In this document: positions 10,001 to 22,000 of the stretch, piece by piece | Layout of the letters: each line of letters begins with the position of its first letter | How positions within the stretch are numbered: the first letter of the stretch is position 1 | Assembly (NCBI GenBank): GCA_903813345.2 | Contig: CAIIXF020000007.1 | Location: forward strand, 18,587,564 to 18,651,563 | Reading direction: 5' to 3' | DNA length: 64,000 nt | From: Owenia fusiformis | Taxonomy: Eukaryota > Annelida > Polychaeta > Sabellida > Oweniidae | The notes under the pieces: generated by a model | The model's input: only the letters and a program-made list of their open reading frames with translations | What the model was told of the DNA's origin: nothing | Database searches by the model: none | Position numbers and translations under genes: made by a program

Positions 10001-13000
10001 CCATGTTAAAACATGGTATGTACATAGTCAAATGTGACATACATATACTAAATCCTGGTCAAATACCAGTTCTTGCGGCTGACCAACCATTGTTTGCTTC
10101 CCTGAAAACCATTCAATAGTTATAGCCTGATACGCATGGGGAAGATAAATACTTGATCACATTTGGAGGTCTCCATATAGAAATGGCGTTCCAGAAAGTG
10201 ATTGGTGATTGGCTGACAGACAGCGGTTGGGTAAATGTAATTGCTCAGTCAAATACAGCATCAGTTGGTACTGCAGAGTCCTTCCTAAAGGGAAGCCATA
10301 TAACCAAGACTCGAAGAGCACGTCAAATTACGTTGGCAGCACTCCACATCCTAATGAAGAAAGCTTTCAACATATACCTAGTTTCTGCCGAACTCAGTGA
10401 TGTAGCCAGCCTATCCTTTGAAGAATGGAAAAGGGAAGGGGAAGACAATTCCCCCCATTTAAAATACTGGGCTATAACACAGCGCCTTCAAATGCTGCTT
10501 ATGATCATTGTTAGATCCCTGAGAGAGGCAGACCAAGATGATGCCCTGGTCCAATTGGAGACAACTCACCCTGACCTGTATCAGCGTTTCAATGAAGGTC
10601 TCTTTACAGTTCAGAAGACACCCAGGTCATTCTCAACCATCCCTGTAGACCAGGCCCATGAGCAAATAATGCTCTGATTAAGGGTTCTGGTGGGGTTATA
10701 GGAATAACAGAGAATCCTACTGCACTGAAACAATGGATGATAGCTGCTCCTGCAATATCCCAGATCATCAAAGAGTTTGAAGAAGTCTCAAGTATAGGAG
10801 ACATGAAAGCCAATGAAGACTTTAGCCACCACAAGCAAACACCAAGCATCCAACAGAAATTTAGAGATGATGTATTTGCTATTGTGGATACTATTGATAA
10901 ACTAAGCAATCCATTCCTTGTGTCAGGTGAAGATGTATTTACTATTGACACAAAGGATGTTATATGTATCAGTAAATAACACCATCAGAGGTATAGAAGA
11001 CATTGGCAACCAAAGCTTCACTAAGTATACAACTGAACGTCTTGTTGAGAGAACTGAACCATTGGATTCACCCATAAAACGCCACAAGATCGCAATGTTT
11101 AGCAGCAAAATACCCAAAAGAACAAATCAGAAATCTCAAATCAAGAAAATGAGAAATGACTGTGATTTATTCTCCAAATTATACATCACATGCCAGAAAA
11201 GAAACATTGATCTTGATGACTTTCTCATTCATGAGAACCAGGAGTATCCACCTTCACTGGCAAAGTATGGTGTCCTCAGAAATGGTGACAAATCAGAGCT
11301 ACTTGACCGCATGGAGGATATTGTCCCTAGGGGAAAAGATAGGCCTGCTGTTGTTGCTGAAATAATAGATGGTACATGTTCAGTACACCTTCTAAAACTA
11401 ACTACAGCAAAGACCTTTGAGGATTATGCCACTGATGTTTTCCTTCCCTACATCCAAGGTCAGCTGCAACATGTTGATCGCCTCGATATATCTTTGGGAC
11501 GAGTAACTGACAAGGAGCCTGAAGACGATGACGAGACAAGCGTGGGAAGGGTGACAGAAGGACAACCTATCTTGGTAACACTGTGCCCAGAAACTGGCAG
11601 TCTTACTTGAGAGATGACTCCAACAAGCAAGAGTTGTTTGGTATTTTAGCCTACAAACTATCAAGTCTTCCATTAGATGCAAATAAACAGATTGTGACCA
11701 CCATTGGTGAGAAGGTGATTTGCAATCCTGCAATTAGTGATACAAATGACTTGGAGCCATGTTCTCATGAAGAAGCAGATTCCAAAATGTTTTTCCACAT
11801 TGCCCTTATGGCTAGAAGAGGGTTTGCCAGAATACTTATCAGAAGCAATGATACTGATATAGTTGTCCTTGCTGTAGCTGCCTCTGCCCAACTCGTTATT
11901 AGCATATTGGTTGCATTTGGAACTGGGAAAAACTATAGGTATTTGGCTGCTCATGAGATGGCAAGAGCTCTTGGACCTACCAAATCTGAATGTCTCCCTG
12001 TTTTCCATGCATTTACTGGGTGTGATAGCACATCATCATTTTTTGGCCATGGAAAAAAATAATGTTGGACAGTATGGAATAAATATCCAGAAGTAACAGA
12101 AGCATTCCTGGCTTTAAAACAAAACCCACACCACATAGCAGAAGAAGCTCTATTTCTATTGGAAAGTTTCACAACCATTGTGAATTATTGTGTTCTATGA
12201 ATTATGGCGACGGCTTTTTTGAATGGATGTTGACCCTTTGAAATGCCTATGGACTTGGAGACTGGATTTTATCTATCCCACATCATTTGAGACTGAATGC
12301 TCTATCAACCAGAAAATATCTTTTCACCAAGGAGGGAAGACAGATTGACAAGATACCTCCGACTAAGGCAGCTTTGGAGCAGCATATTAGGAGATCGGCC
12401 TTCACAGGAGGGATTGTTTGAGGCCAAATACTGGATCATCGCCCAAGTGGTGTCCAGGATTATTTTAAGTTTGGCTCGGAGGAGGATGATGGTGATCACA
12501 TGATTCCACTTTTTGGTCTACTCTTCAGCAAACGTCAATAGCATGCAGAGAACTCATAAAGTGTCAATGCAGAAAGGGGTGTCGTCCTTGGTATTGTCCA
12601 TGTAAAAAAGCTGGCTGGGCAAAATGCACAGACCTTTGTAAGTGCAGTGGGCTTTGCACTGATTAGTGAGAGTAACAATAAAGGACAAAATATTTGAGAT
12701 TTGAGAAAGATGGTGATCAAAAATGTAAACCATAGACAATTTATCATACAGAAATTGCCCTAGAATTGAAATTTTTGCATTGTAGCACCATCTAACTGGT
12801 ACTTTAACAATAACCCCCTTATTTTGGATATGTGGCTGAATATATTCTCTTATACAAGTTGTTCAGTAGAAGTAAGAAATCTTATTATCCAATATTATGT
12901 AAGTACTCATTCTTCGGTTAACAATTTTTGATGAATAACAATATATGTTATTTATGAACTTAATAGTACAGGTCATAATACTGAACCTTGTTTTACGCCG

Positions 13001-16000
13001 TTTTACATTTGAAACTCAAGTTAAATGTCAGTTCATCAAAAAAGATTCATTTCAAAGCCACTTCTTGAGGTTTCTATGCAGTTTTCATTAATATGTTAGA
13101 GGATTTTGAGATTTTAATAGAAATCTGCAAAATCACAAACAGACTGGCGGCCATTTTGAATTTTTTCCAAAACGAGGCTCCGGATCACTTGCTGCCTCGA
13201 GCCATTTTTTTTCAATTACAATCAGCTACACTTGTACCAATTATGGTGCTTCTATCATAAAAAGAATTATTGGGAGGGTTTTTCAAGTGATTCAGCCTAA
13301 CTATTCTACTGTTTTGGAGAATTTGAAACATAAAACTTAGAATTTAGCTCATTGTGACATCTTTTGATGGTTGAGGTTTATTAAAGTCTTCCAGTTTAGT
13401 AAACGTCCCTTGGCACCTCTCGAGGCACCTAGATTCATATAGAAAGATTTAAATACTATTTTAAAAATTCGATTCATTCTCCCACATACAATATTCTGAG
13501 ATTTAAAAGTTCAAATCTCTCTTTAACCGGGGCACATTGATGGTACAGGACAAGTTTCACAAAAGTCTAAAAAAATGTTAAAAGTGTACTATCATACATG
13601 AAGTGCAAAGATGAATCACAGACAAAACTTAAGTCTCTTGATTTTTGTTTTACTTATTAAAGCAAATTCCTGAAAAATTCAAGTCATCTTTATTAGTTTA
13701 ACAACTGGTTTTTAATATATCCAATATATCTGCCAGTCTATGAAGAAATTTTATTGCCAGAAGTGCAGAATCAATCATTTATGATTTCAGTATTTGTAGA
13801 TTCTTCATGTGTGACCATTCAAGGTTATTGTTTCTTTTGTATAATTTTGTATGTGTATTTCAACTAACATATTATGGTGATTCCAGAAGCTGGAAGGAGG
13901 CAGTTGAATACTAGTGTTCCAAATCAGTATAAGCCTATTGCCAAGAAAAGAGTGTTCCTGGACTTGAAGAATTACAGAGGAAAGGCTGCCTTAGAAGCTG
14001 ATCTAGAACTACTGGGAGCTGTGAGTTGTGGCATTGTACCTTTTTTGCTATCACTAAGTATAATCAAGTGATTTTTTGATATTTTATGATGTAAATAAAT
14101 GTAAGTTTTCCTTGAGAAAACAAAATATCTTGCAAATTATCTTATTGCAGAGACTGTATTATCACTTGGGTTCTCATTGCGATCAAGTGGTGTTTAGATT
14201 TCTATAATACAGTGACATCTGAATATCTGAACACCTCTCTAATCTGAAAACCTCTCAATGTGAACACTTTTTAGGTCCCCAATCTCTCATAGACTTACTT
14301 ATAAAGAGAATCTTGAAATATGAACACCAACGAATCCAGACACTTCTGGCTGATTCCAGTGGCGTTTAGATTCAATAGATTTTACTGTACAAAATAACGT
14401 AGATCTTAACACTGTTCTCTTTCATGTTTCCATAGCATTAAGTTTTATTAATTGAACCTTTTATTCTTTCAGACCATTGAGAAATGTTTCAGTAGAGAAG
14501 TGAACTTCCTCGTGACAAATGCTGTAACTCCAAAGGAGGTGATGTCATACAGGAATGCATCTAGCTCTAATGCTGCCACCCCTAGTCCATTTAACATGGG
14601 AGGTGCTACCCCTCTTGGAATAGACTCCCCCAGCCAGGATTCACCAAGCAACCCTGAAAACAAAGGAGTGAGTTTAACCACATATATATTTAAATGTTAA
14701 ATTACACAATGGCCAAAGGTGAATATGGGAAAGCACTTTTTATTTCACTCAATCCCCAGAGTAATTGAATGTTCCATCGTCCCGTGTTTCAATAATACGA
14801 TCCATTGTGTACTCATAATATGAAGTCATTACCTGGTCCGATATACTCACTGTTGTTCATTTCGTTTAATTTTAGCATGTGACCAGAGGGAGAGTTATGG
14901 CGCAGAAAGCCAGAGTGACACAAAGCAGCTCTGTAATTGATAATGCAAGGAAACTGAAAATTAAAGTAATACATGTCATTAGTAAGTGTCTAGAATTTTT
15001 ATTATACATGTAAGAGATTTATGGAGTAAGATCTTATTTGAGAAAAAATCTTGAAATCCAGTTATTGCACTTTAAAAAGTACTATATTGTCCACAGGGTA
15101 ACTGGTCTACTCATACCAAAGACAACTGGTCCCCAAGACAACTTGTCCTTAGTTTATGTTTTGTTTTGAATCAAGTGTTGGATGGGAAAAGGTATAGATA
15201 TACATGTACATATTATAATTGTTCCATACTGGTCAGAATTGTTTGAAGACACTCAATTTACATATAAAATATTTTAAATATATAAATATTATTATGGTAC
15301 TTAATCATACATGATATACATGTAATACACTTTGTACACATGTGCTCAAACATAATCCAATTTAGTTCCAAGTTGGAAAAGAAATTAACATATTAAATCT
15401 CTATTATTAACCTTATCTATGCAATGCTATTACTAAGATTAATGTCAAAATGAATGAACTATTTTTCTCTAAATGTACTTACCTAAATTAATTGTTTGAT
15501 TCATTTGTAGAAAATTCACTGTTGTAATTATATTTATTTACTTGTTCCTACTAATATATAAATTGGGTTTTGACCGTGGGAGTCATAGATTTAAAGTTTA
15601 AATTACATTTAATTAGAATAATGTAATTGAATTAGAACTAAAGAGCCAATGAAAGATGTAATGGCTAGATGTGCTAATTAATTTGGTTAAGGGCTAATTA
15701 GCTGCTACACCTACAAAGATCTAGATATAATCCAAAGCTAAGGTGCAAATATGCTTACCTGATCTTAAGGTGTTAAGGATGGGTTGTTGGGATGGCCCAA
15801 AAAACATAAAACAGCTTACAACAGAAGATTCAGATCTACATTTGGAGACCAAATAAATCTTGACACAATCCAGTGTAAAGTTGGTATGGAAGAGAGGCTC
15901 GACATACAGGTTCTAAGCCTGACTTTGGGCGAGATTCCCAATACTTACCCGGGAATAGCAAACCTAAAAAAAATTCAATTATATGCAATAATTGTTATTA

Positions 16001-19000
16001 TTTATATATATGCATGACAAAAAAAGTTAAGAACAAGCCCTTGAAAGCACTTCTTTTATCTAAAAAAGTGATCAATTCCAAGTTAAAACAAAATGCTTTG
16101 TTTAATCCAATGAGAAAAAATATTGGGGCTTATTTGATTCACATTATAAGATTAAAACTTGAGTATGAGTTGTCTTGAGTACGAGTTGTCTTGGGTACGA
16201 ATTGTCTTGGGTACAAGTTGTCTTGGGTACGAATTGTGTTGGGTATGAGTTGTCTAGGATATGAATTGTCTAGGGTACGAATTGTCTTGGGTACGAGTTG
16301 TCTTGGGTACGAATTGTATTGGGTACGAATTGTCTTGGGTTCGTATTGTCTTGGGTATGAGTTGTTTCTGGTATGAATCATCTTGGGTACGAGATGTCTT
16401 GGGTAAAAATTGTCTTGGGTACGAATTGTCTTGGGTACGAGTTGACTAGGAAGCATAATTGTCTTGTTTATGCTGCTTTACCTTTAACACACTACTGTGT
16501 ACTTGCTAACAAAATGAGACTTGTAATAAATCTTGTCATCAGAATACCTGGAAAACTGTTTATCAGTCAACTTCAAATGTTTACAGATGCAAAAGCAGAC
16601 TAGGCTATTCGCATATATTAAAAAGATATTCATCTCTGCGATATTTATCACTGTATCCTGTTTCTTTTTCATTTTAGGTGTTGAGATATGGGTTGAGAAA
16701 GAAAAAGAAAAGATTCCTCTAGCTGCAAGACAGAATAACAAGAAAGAAGTAAAGGATGATAAAGTCACTAAAGGTGAGTAAAATATCACTGATTATCAAT
16801 ATGCTATTGTGGTAGAGCTTTAACAAGTTATTAGCTAATATTGTACCTGGAATTTCAAATTGTGTAGTTCAATGATGAATGATTTTGAAATAAATATACA
16901 TATGTAGAATTTTCCTCTAATGCAATTACATTTGAGGAAGCCTTATGTCATATATGTTGTTTAACAGAGAAAAAGATGACTGCTCCATTCGTGAAGTTTG
17001 AAGCTACAAATAAACACTACAAGCCATACTGCATGGAGTTCGCCACATTCCCATCCCCTAACATGCAGACCAAGAAATGGTCATGCCCCTTTGACCCGAG
17101 GGACCAGAAGAATGTTGTACGTGGTGAGAGAGCCGAGTTAGAAGAGGCTGCTGAAGAAGCCGATCATCCTGGTATGGATGGAACCAATAAAAGGTTGGCA
17201 TTTTTACAACCTAAATTAATTAATTTTTTAGAAATATCTCCAAATAAATATATCATTCAGATGAACTCATTGTCATTTATAATTTTCACTTTATAATTTG
17301 CTCAGCGGGTCTTTATTATCAGTTAGTATGATAACTGCCTAATCACCACATTTCTTCAGATCTCAATAATTTTTCTGAAATAATAATATATGTATTTGAT
17401 GCTTAATTAGTGAAAATTTGAGTGAGAAATGCTAATAAGTATATTTTAAAGAATAAAATTTGCTTTTCTTATTGATGTACGTTCACATTATATTTAAATA
17501 TAGAATTAGTACTCTCTTACCAGATTGACCATTTTTATAAAAATTTAACAATCTTCAAAATATGTTTTGATATAATTGAGTGAAGCTTTTATGTTACATT
17601 CTTAGACATTGCCTTTGATATTGTTGGGATTTGAGTATAAGTACATGTTAACTATTTGCAGGGCAAGTGTTAAAGGTGGTGAAAGCTCTGATGTGTTGGG
17701 TATTGACAAATTGACAACAGCAGGTCAACTTAAGAACTATATGTTAGAGAAACGCAAGGAGGAACAGCGTAAAGGCTACTGTGAATGCTGTCAACTCAGA
17801 TATGATGACTTGGAGCAGGTAGCACTTTTTACACAAATCTATAAATAGCACTTGATTTCCTTTTTGTCTCTTGAAAGTTGAAAAGGTAACAGAGATGAAT
17901 GAGGGGATATACCAAGAGATTGATATAGGTTAAATAAGAGGAGAGCAAGGCTGAAACAGAAGTACAACACCTTCATGAAAACACATTTTGATTTTTTGAA
18001 AGGAATATGAAAGTTCACAAAAGTTCTGCACAAATAAAATATCCTATATATTTCGTTGTGGTAACATGGGGAGATTTCGAGAGAAAATCTTTGTTTATGG
18101 CCAATATCATTCAGAAAACGTTGATATTCTTCAAAGTGAATTATAAGTATTTCTTTTACAGCACATACGAGGAGAACAGCACAGGAAGTTTGTTGCCACA
18201 GAGGAAAACTTTACATCCCTTGATTCTTTAATACAACAAGGCCCCAACATGCAACGTTTTTTGGATGATGTTCTTCGCTATCATACTATACATCAAGTTG
18301 AAGCAAAGTTAGAGAGGTTAGTGTCAAAATCTCATTTAGTAAGAGTTGCCAAATCTTTTTTTTTAAAATCTTGTCTTGGTGCTTTTACTTGAAGAAATGT
18401 TCATCTTCTCCGTCTCTCTCAAATTATAAATATTTGCCAATTAGTTCTGTATTTTCATGATGTTGAACCAGTTCTTTCAGTCATCCATCCATATCACTAC
18501 ATTCCCAACATTGCAGTTTTAACTGAGACATTTTATAAGCAGCATATTGTTCGCAGCTTGCACATGTGTCTGAGTTTAAGATATCTGTCTGGTTCCAATA
18601 TTTTATAACCATAAAATCACTGTTGAAATTAGACATTAAAAAGTAATGTAACTGTGATATGAATGATATATTTTGCATTTAGAAAGTTACTAGATATTAT
18701 CTGTATGATTTATTTGTTTGATATGTATTTAAAAGCCGTGATTACTTCAAAACTTGATCAGAAAATGTGAAGAAAGTTTATTATTGCACAATTTTGTCAT
18801 TATATTTGAATACAAGAATTGCCTATTGTTGCCATTCAAATATTACCTCATAGGCCTCTCAAACCTATTCAGCCTATTCAGGAACTGAATATTTTCCCAT
18901 CCCAAATAACCAAAGAAAAAATATAAACATTTTTTGGCCTACCCTATTTATTTCTATATTAATTTCTTCTTGTGTTTTGTATGCTAAAAGCTATGTTCTT

Positions 19001-22000
19001 GTAAACCTGTTGTACACATTGATTACTTTCAGTCATGAAGACAAAGAGGAAATTGCCCTGCTCACCCCCTACAAATCCCCTGCTAGAAACATCAAGTTTG
19101 TTGCATCAAAACATGCCAAGCAATCTCCTAAGGGTAAAGGAAAGGATCATAAGAAAAGTTATAAGAGAAGGTTGGATATCTCAAAAGACAATACAAATAT
19201 TGCTGGTCAATCGATGGAAGGTCTGACAAGTGATCAGCCTACTACTTCACAGCAAAGTGCTGGTAAAAAGCCGGACATTGAGTCAGCCCATGTAACAATG
19301 AGACTTAAGCCCTCAGTTGAAGATGAAGAGCTAACAGAAAAAAGAGCAAAGATCCCAAATAAAGAGCAGAAAAATAAACAGTGTCAAAAGGTCACAAAAG
19401 ATTGTGATAATGCTGTGAGCAACTTTCCCGGCTCTAGTCAACATATTAAACCAGATCGTGCGAAAAGGAAAAATAGTATCTCACCAGAAAAACTAAATAC
19501 TCCTAATAAAAGATCAAAAAGTTCAGGAAAGAGTGCAAAGCCTACCACCCCTCAGTCCCCACCCCAGCGTACCACTAGATCACATACAACTCCTAAACAA
19601 ACCCCAGGAAAATCAAAAACAGAGAAAAGGATGCTTAGATCTTCAGAGAAAAAACAAAGTGCTAAGTGTCTGAAAATGTCAGTAGAGTCAGTACCCCATT
19701 CGCATTCATCAGACCCAAATGCAACAATCCCATTTGGAAATAAAACTCCCCAGAAAGTGATAAATAGAAGACAAGGTGCTCATAAGGCGGCAGCTTCTTC
19801 TAATGTGGAAGAAGTATCTTCACATAATCAAACTCAAAATAGAAAATCAAATGATTGGAGGATCCTTACTGACAGGAGTATGCAGAAAATGTTCTGCAGT
19901 GAGCGAGATGATGTTAACTTTGAGGGTTTTAAGAATGTGGACACTGATTTACCTACAGATCTAAGCTACAAGGATCTTTCAGAGATCAGCATACCTCCAA
20001 CCTCAAATTTAATACCAATAGCTGTTAAACAAAGCCTTTATAAGCAATCTCCATTGAAATTTAAAACCAAGGTGGCAACTCCAATTAAAAGTGATGATGT
20101 CATTGATATAATGAAGATACTTGATAAAGATGCATCATCTGAATGGGATAATACTGTAGATAGTTATCTTGAGGGGCATATCATGAAGGAGACTACTAAA
20201 GGGGCAATAAATTCATTCGTTCTCAGAAGTTCAGCGAAGAAAGTTTCAGGTTACAACATAGTACTCGATCAAGAATCTAGCATTAAAGAAAATAGGGAAA
20301 AAATACGAAAGCAAGTGTTGCATAAATCAAGTCCAGTAAAACATGGAGCAACAAAGGCTGTTCTTGAAGGAAAAGATGCACTGAAAGTAAATACAGCAAG
20401 AAGGAGACCTATCGACGATGTTGAAGATAGAGAAATGGAGGAACATCTGGAACAACTTCTTGCTGGTGTCCAGAAAGAAGTCCTTGCTAAACCATTCAAG
20501 ACATGGGTGAAAGACATAGATGGAAAAGAACATGAGGAAAGTGATAGCTCTGTACCAGAATATAAGAAATTCAGCCCTACTGCTGAATCTACTCCACGTT
20601 GTAAGAATAAACCATCAAATGGAGCCACTGAAACTAAACTTAATGAATCTTTCATAGAAGATCAAAAAACAATGGTATCTGACAAGAAACAACAGCAAAA
20701 ACTGATTGGTGAAACTAGACAAGATACAACACCTAGAAAATGTACTAGATCAGCCATAGAGGCAGTACCCCCAAGTCCTGGTTCCCCTAGTATAGAAGCA
20801 CAGGTCATAATTGATAAGGACATTTCCTTCAACTTTGATAGCCCACAATCCCACAACAAATCAAGATCAAGATTGAATTTCAATACATCTGGTTTGAAAT
20901 CAGCTAAAGATGATGATATCGATGAGAATGAAGTCACAATCGGTTATGATCGATCTCCTGCTAGAATTAAGATGTTGGACCAAGTTAGTGCTGGTATCCA
21001 GGCCCATCTTACAAGTGGTCCATCTAGTCCACACACCAAAACACTCATCTCTTCATCTAAATTAGAGGAGAGTGTTCACTCTAAAAGAAGATCACTACCA
21101 ATAGAAATACCAATTGGAGCAATACTAAGCAAGCCTAATGTGATGAAACCTACCCCAGAGAACTCCAAGACAACAAAGAAATTGTTTAAATCATTATCAG
21201 ATAGGAAAAAATGTTACAAACTGGATCACATCAAAACACACATGAACACCACTTCTACATATGGGAAAATAACAAAGGGTTCCCCAAAGATCAGATTCAA
21301 TTCAATTGGTTTGAATAAAACATGGGGAGGATTTAAAAGCTCAAGTCAGGGCCAGTCTAGAAGCTTTGTAAAGAAGGTTGGGAATCCAAAGGTGTTGTCA
21401 CCTAGAAGGATAACAAGGCAGAGTCCTCTGAAGCCTCAACTTAGCCCTAAGTGTTCCACACAAGATGATGCCAGGAGGTCAAATACTCCAAAGAAAACCA
21501 GTCCAAGAAAGCGACTAGACATGAAGAGCCCTAGCAAGGGAAAAGTAGAAACCAGCGCAAAGAAACAGCATAAAAGTAGAAGCCCATTGAAAGGCAGGAA
21601 CACCAGGAAGTCCCCTGGTAAAAGTCCAGCAATGAAAGGGAAACAAGCAGTCAGGAGCTCCTTAAGGAGAGCTCTCCAGGATTCAATCTCTGAGTACAGT
21701 GGACATAGCAGCAGTGACTTCAAGGAGCTCAATAGTAAACATGCTGACAGTCCCTTGTCTTGCGCTCAGATCAGCTCTATCAAAGCAAGAGATTATCGTA
21801 GAATTCACAGAACTGTCAACTGGGCTGCAAAAGTGAATGATAGTAGTGATGAGTTCAGAGATAAGCAAACACCAGTGTATAAATCAAAGTCAAATGGAAA
21901 GAGATTGTCTTTTCATGAAGGCTCCAGGAGAGCTTTGTCCAGTCAACACAATGAGAGTATGCGAAAAACTGATGAGAATATGAAAAATATTACCCCAGAC

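Larger units (their letters stand above)
9218..13270 (+). mobile_element. ~4-kb DNA transposon with 125-bp terminal inverted repeats carrying a broken transposase-like gene
   Basis: Left repeat 9218-9344 and right repeat 13145-13270 are inverted copies at about 90% identity (ATAATTCTTTTTATGATAGA at the outer tips; CTCGAGGCAGCAAGTGATCC in the middle; GGCCGCC at the inner ends). Weaker similarity continues outward (AATCAC and AGSYTAA-like segments on both flanks, with a ~10-bp gap), so the true ends may be about 9190 and 13305; no target duplication was found. The only long coding remnant is the plus-strand pseudogene at 10060-12666. A SINE-like segment and an RT relic lie between the left repeat and that gene, which suggests later insertions or a composite. 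The whole unit is in DBF4 intron 1, same strand as the host gene. Confidence 0.75.

Noticed and set aside
13874-13886. ATG 13874 as the DBF4 start codon
   Set aside because: Possible, but an upstream exon with a matching phase and good donor (7011-7035) gives a better model. Kept as the stated alternative.
16164-16451. CRISPR-like look of the array
   Set aside because: Units are contiguous with no unique spacers, in a eukaryotic intron.
16139-16456. Repetitive 60-105-residue frames on both strands
   Set aside because: They read the 16-bp minisatellite in rotating register; not genes.
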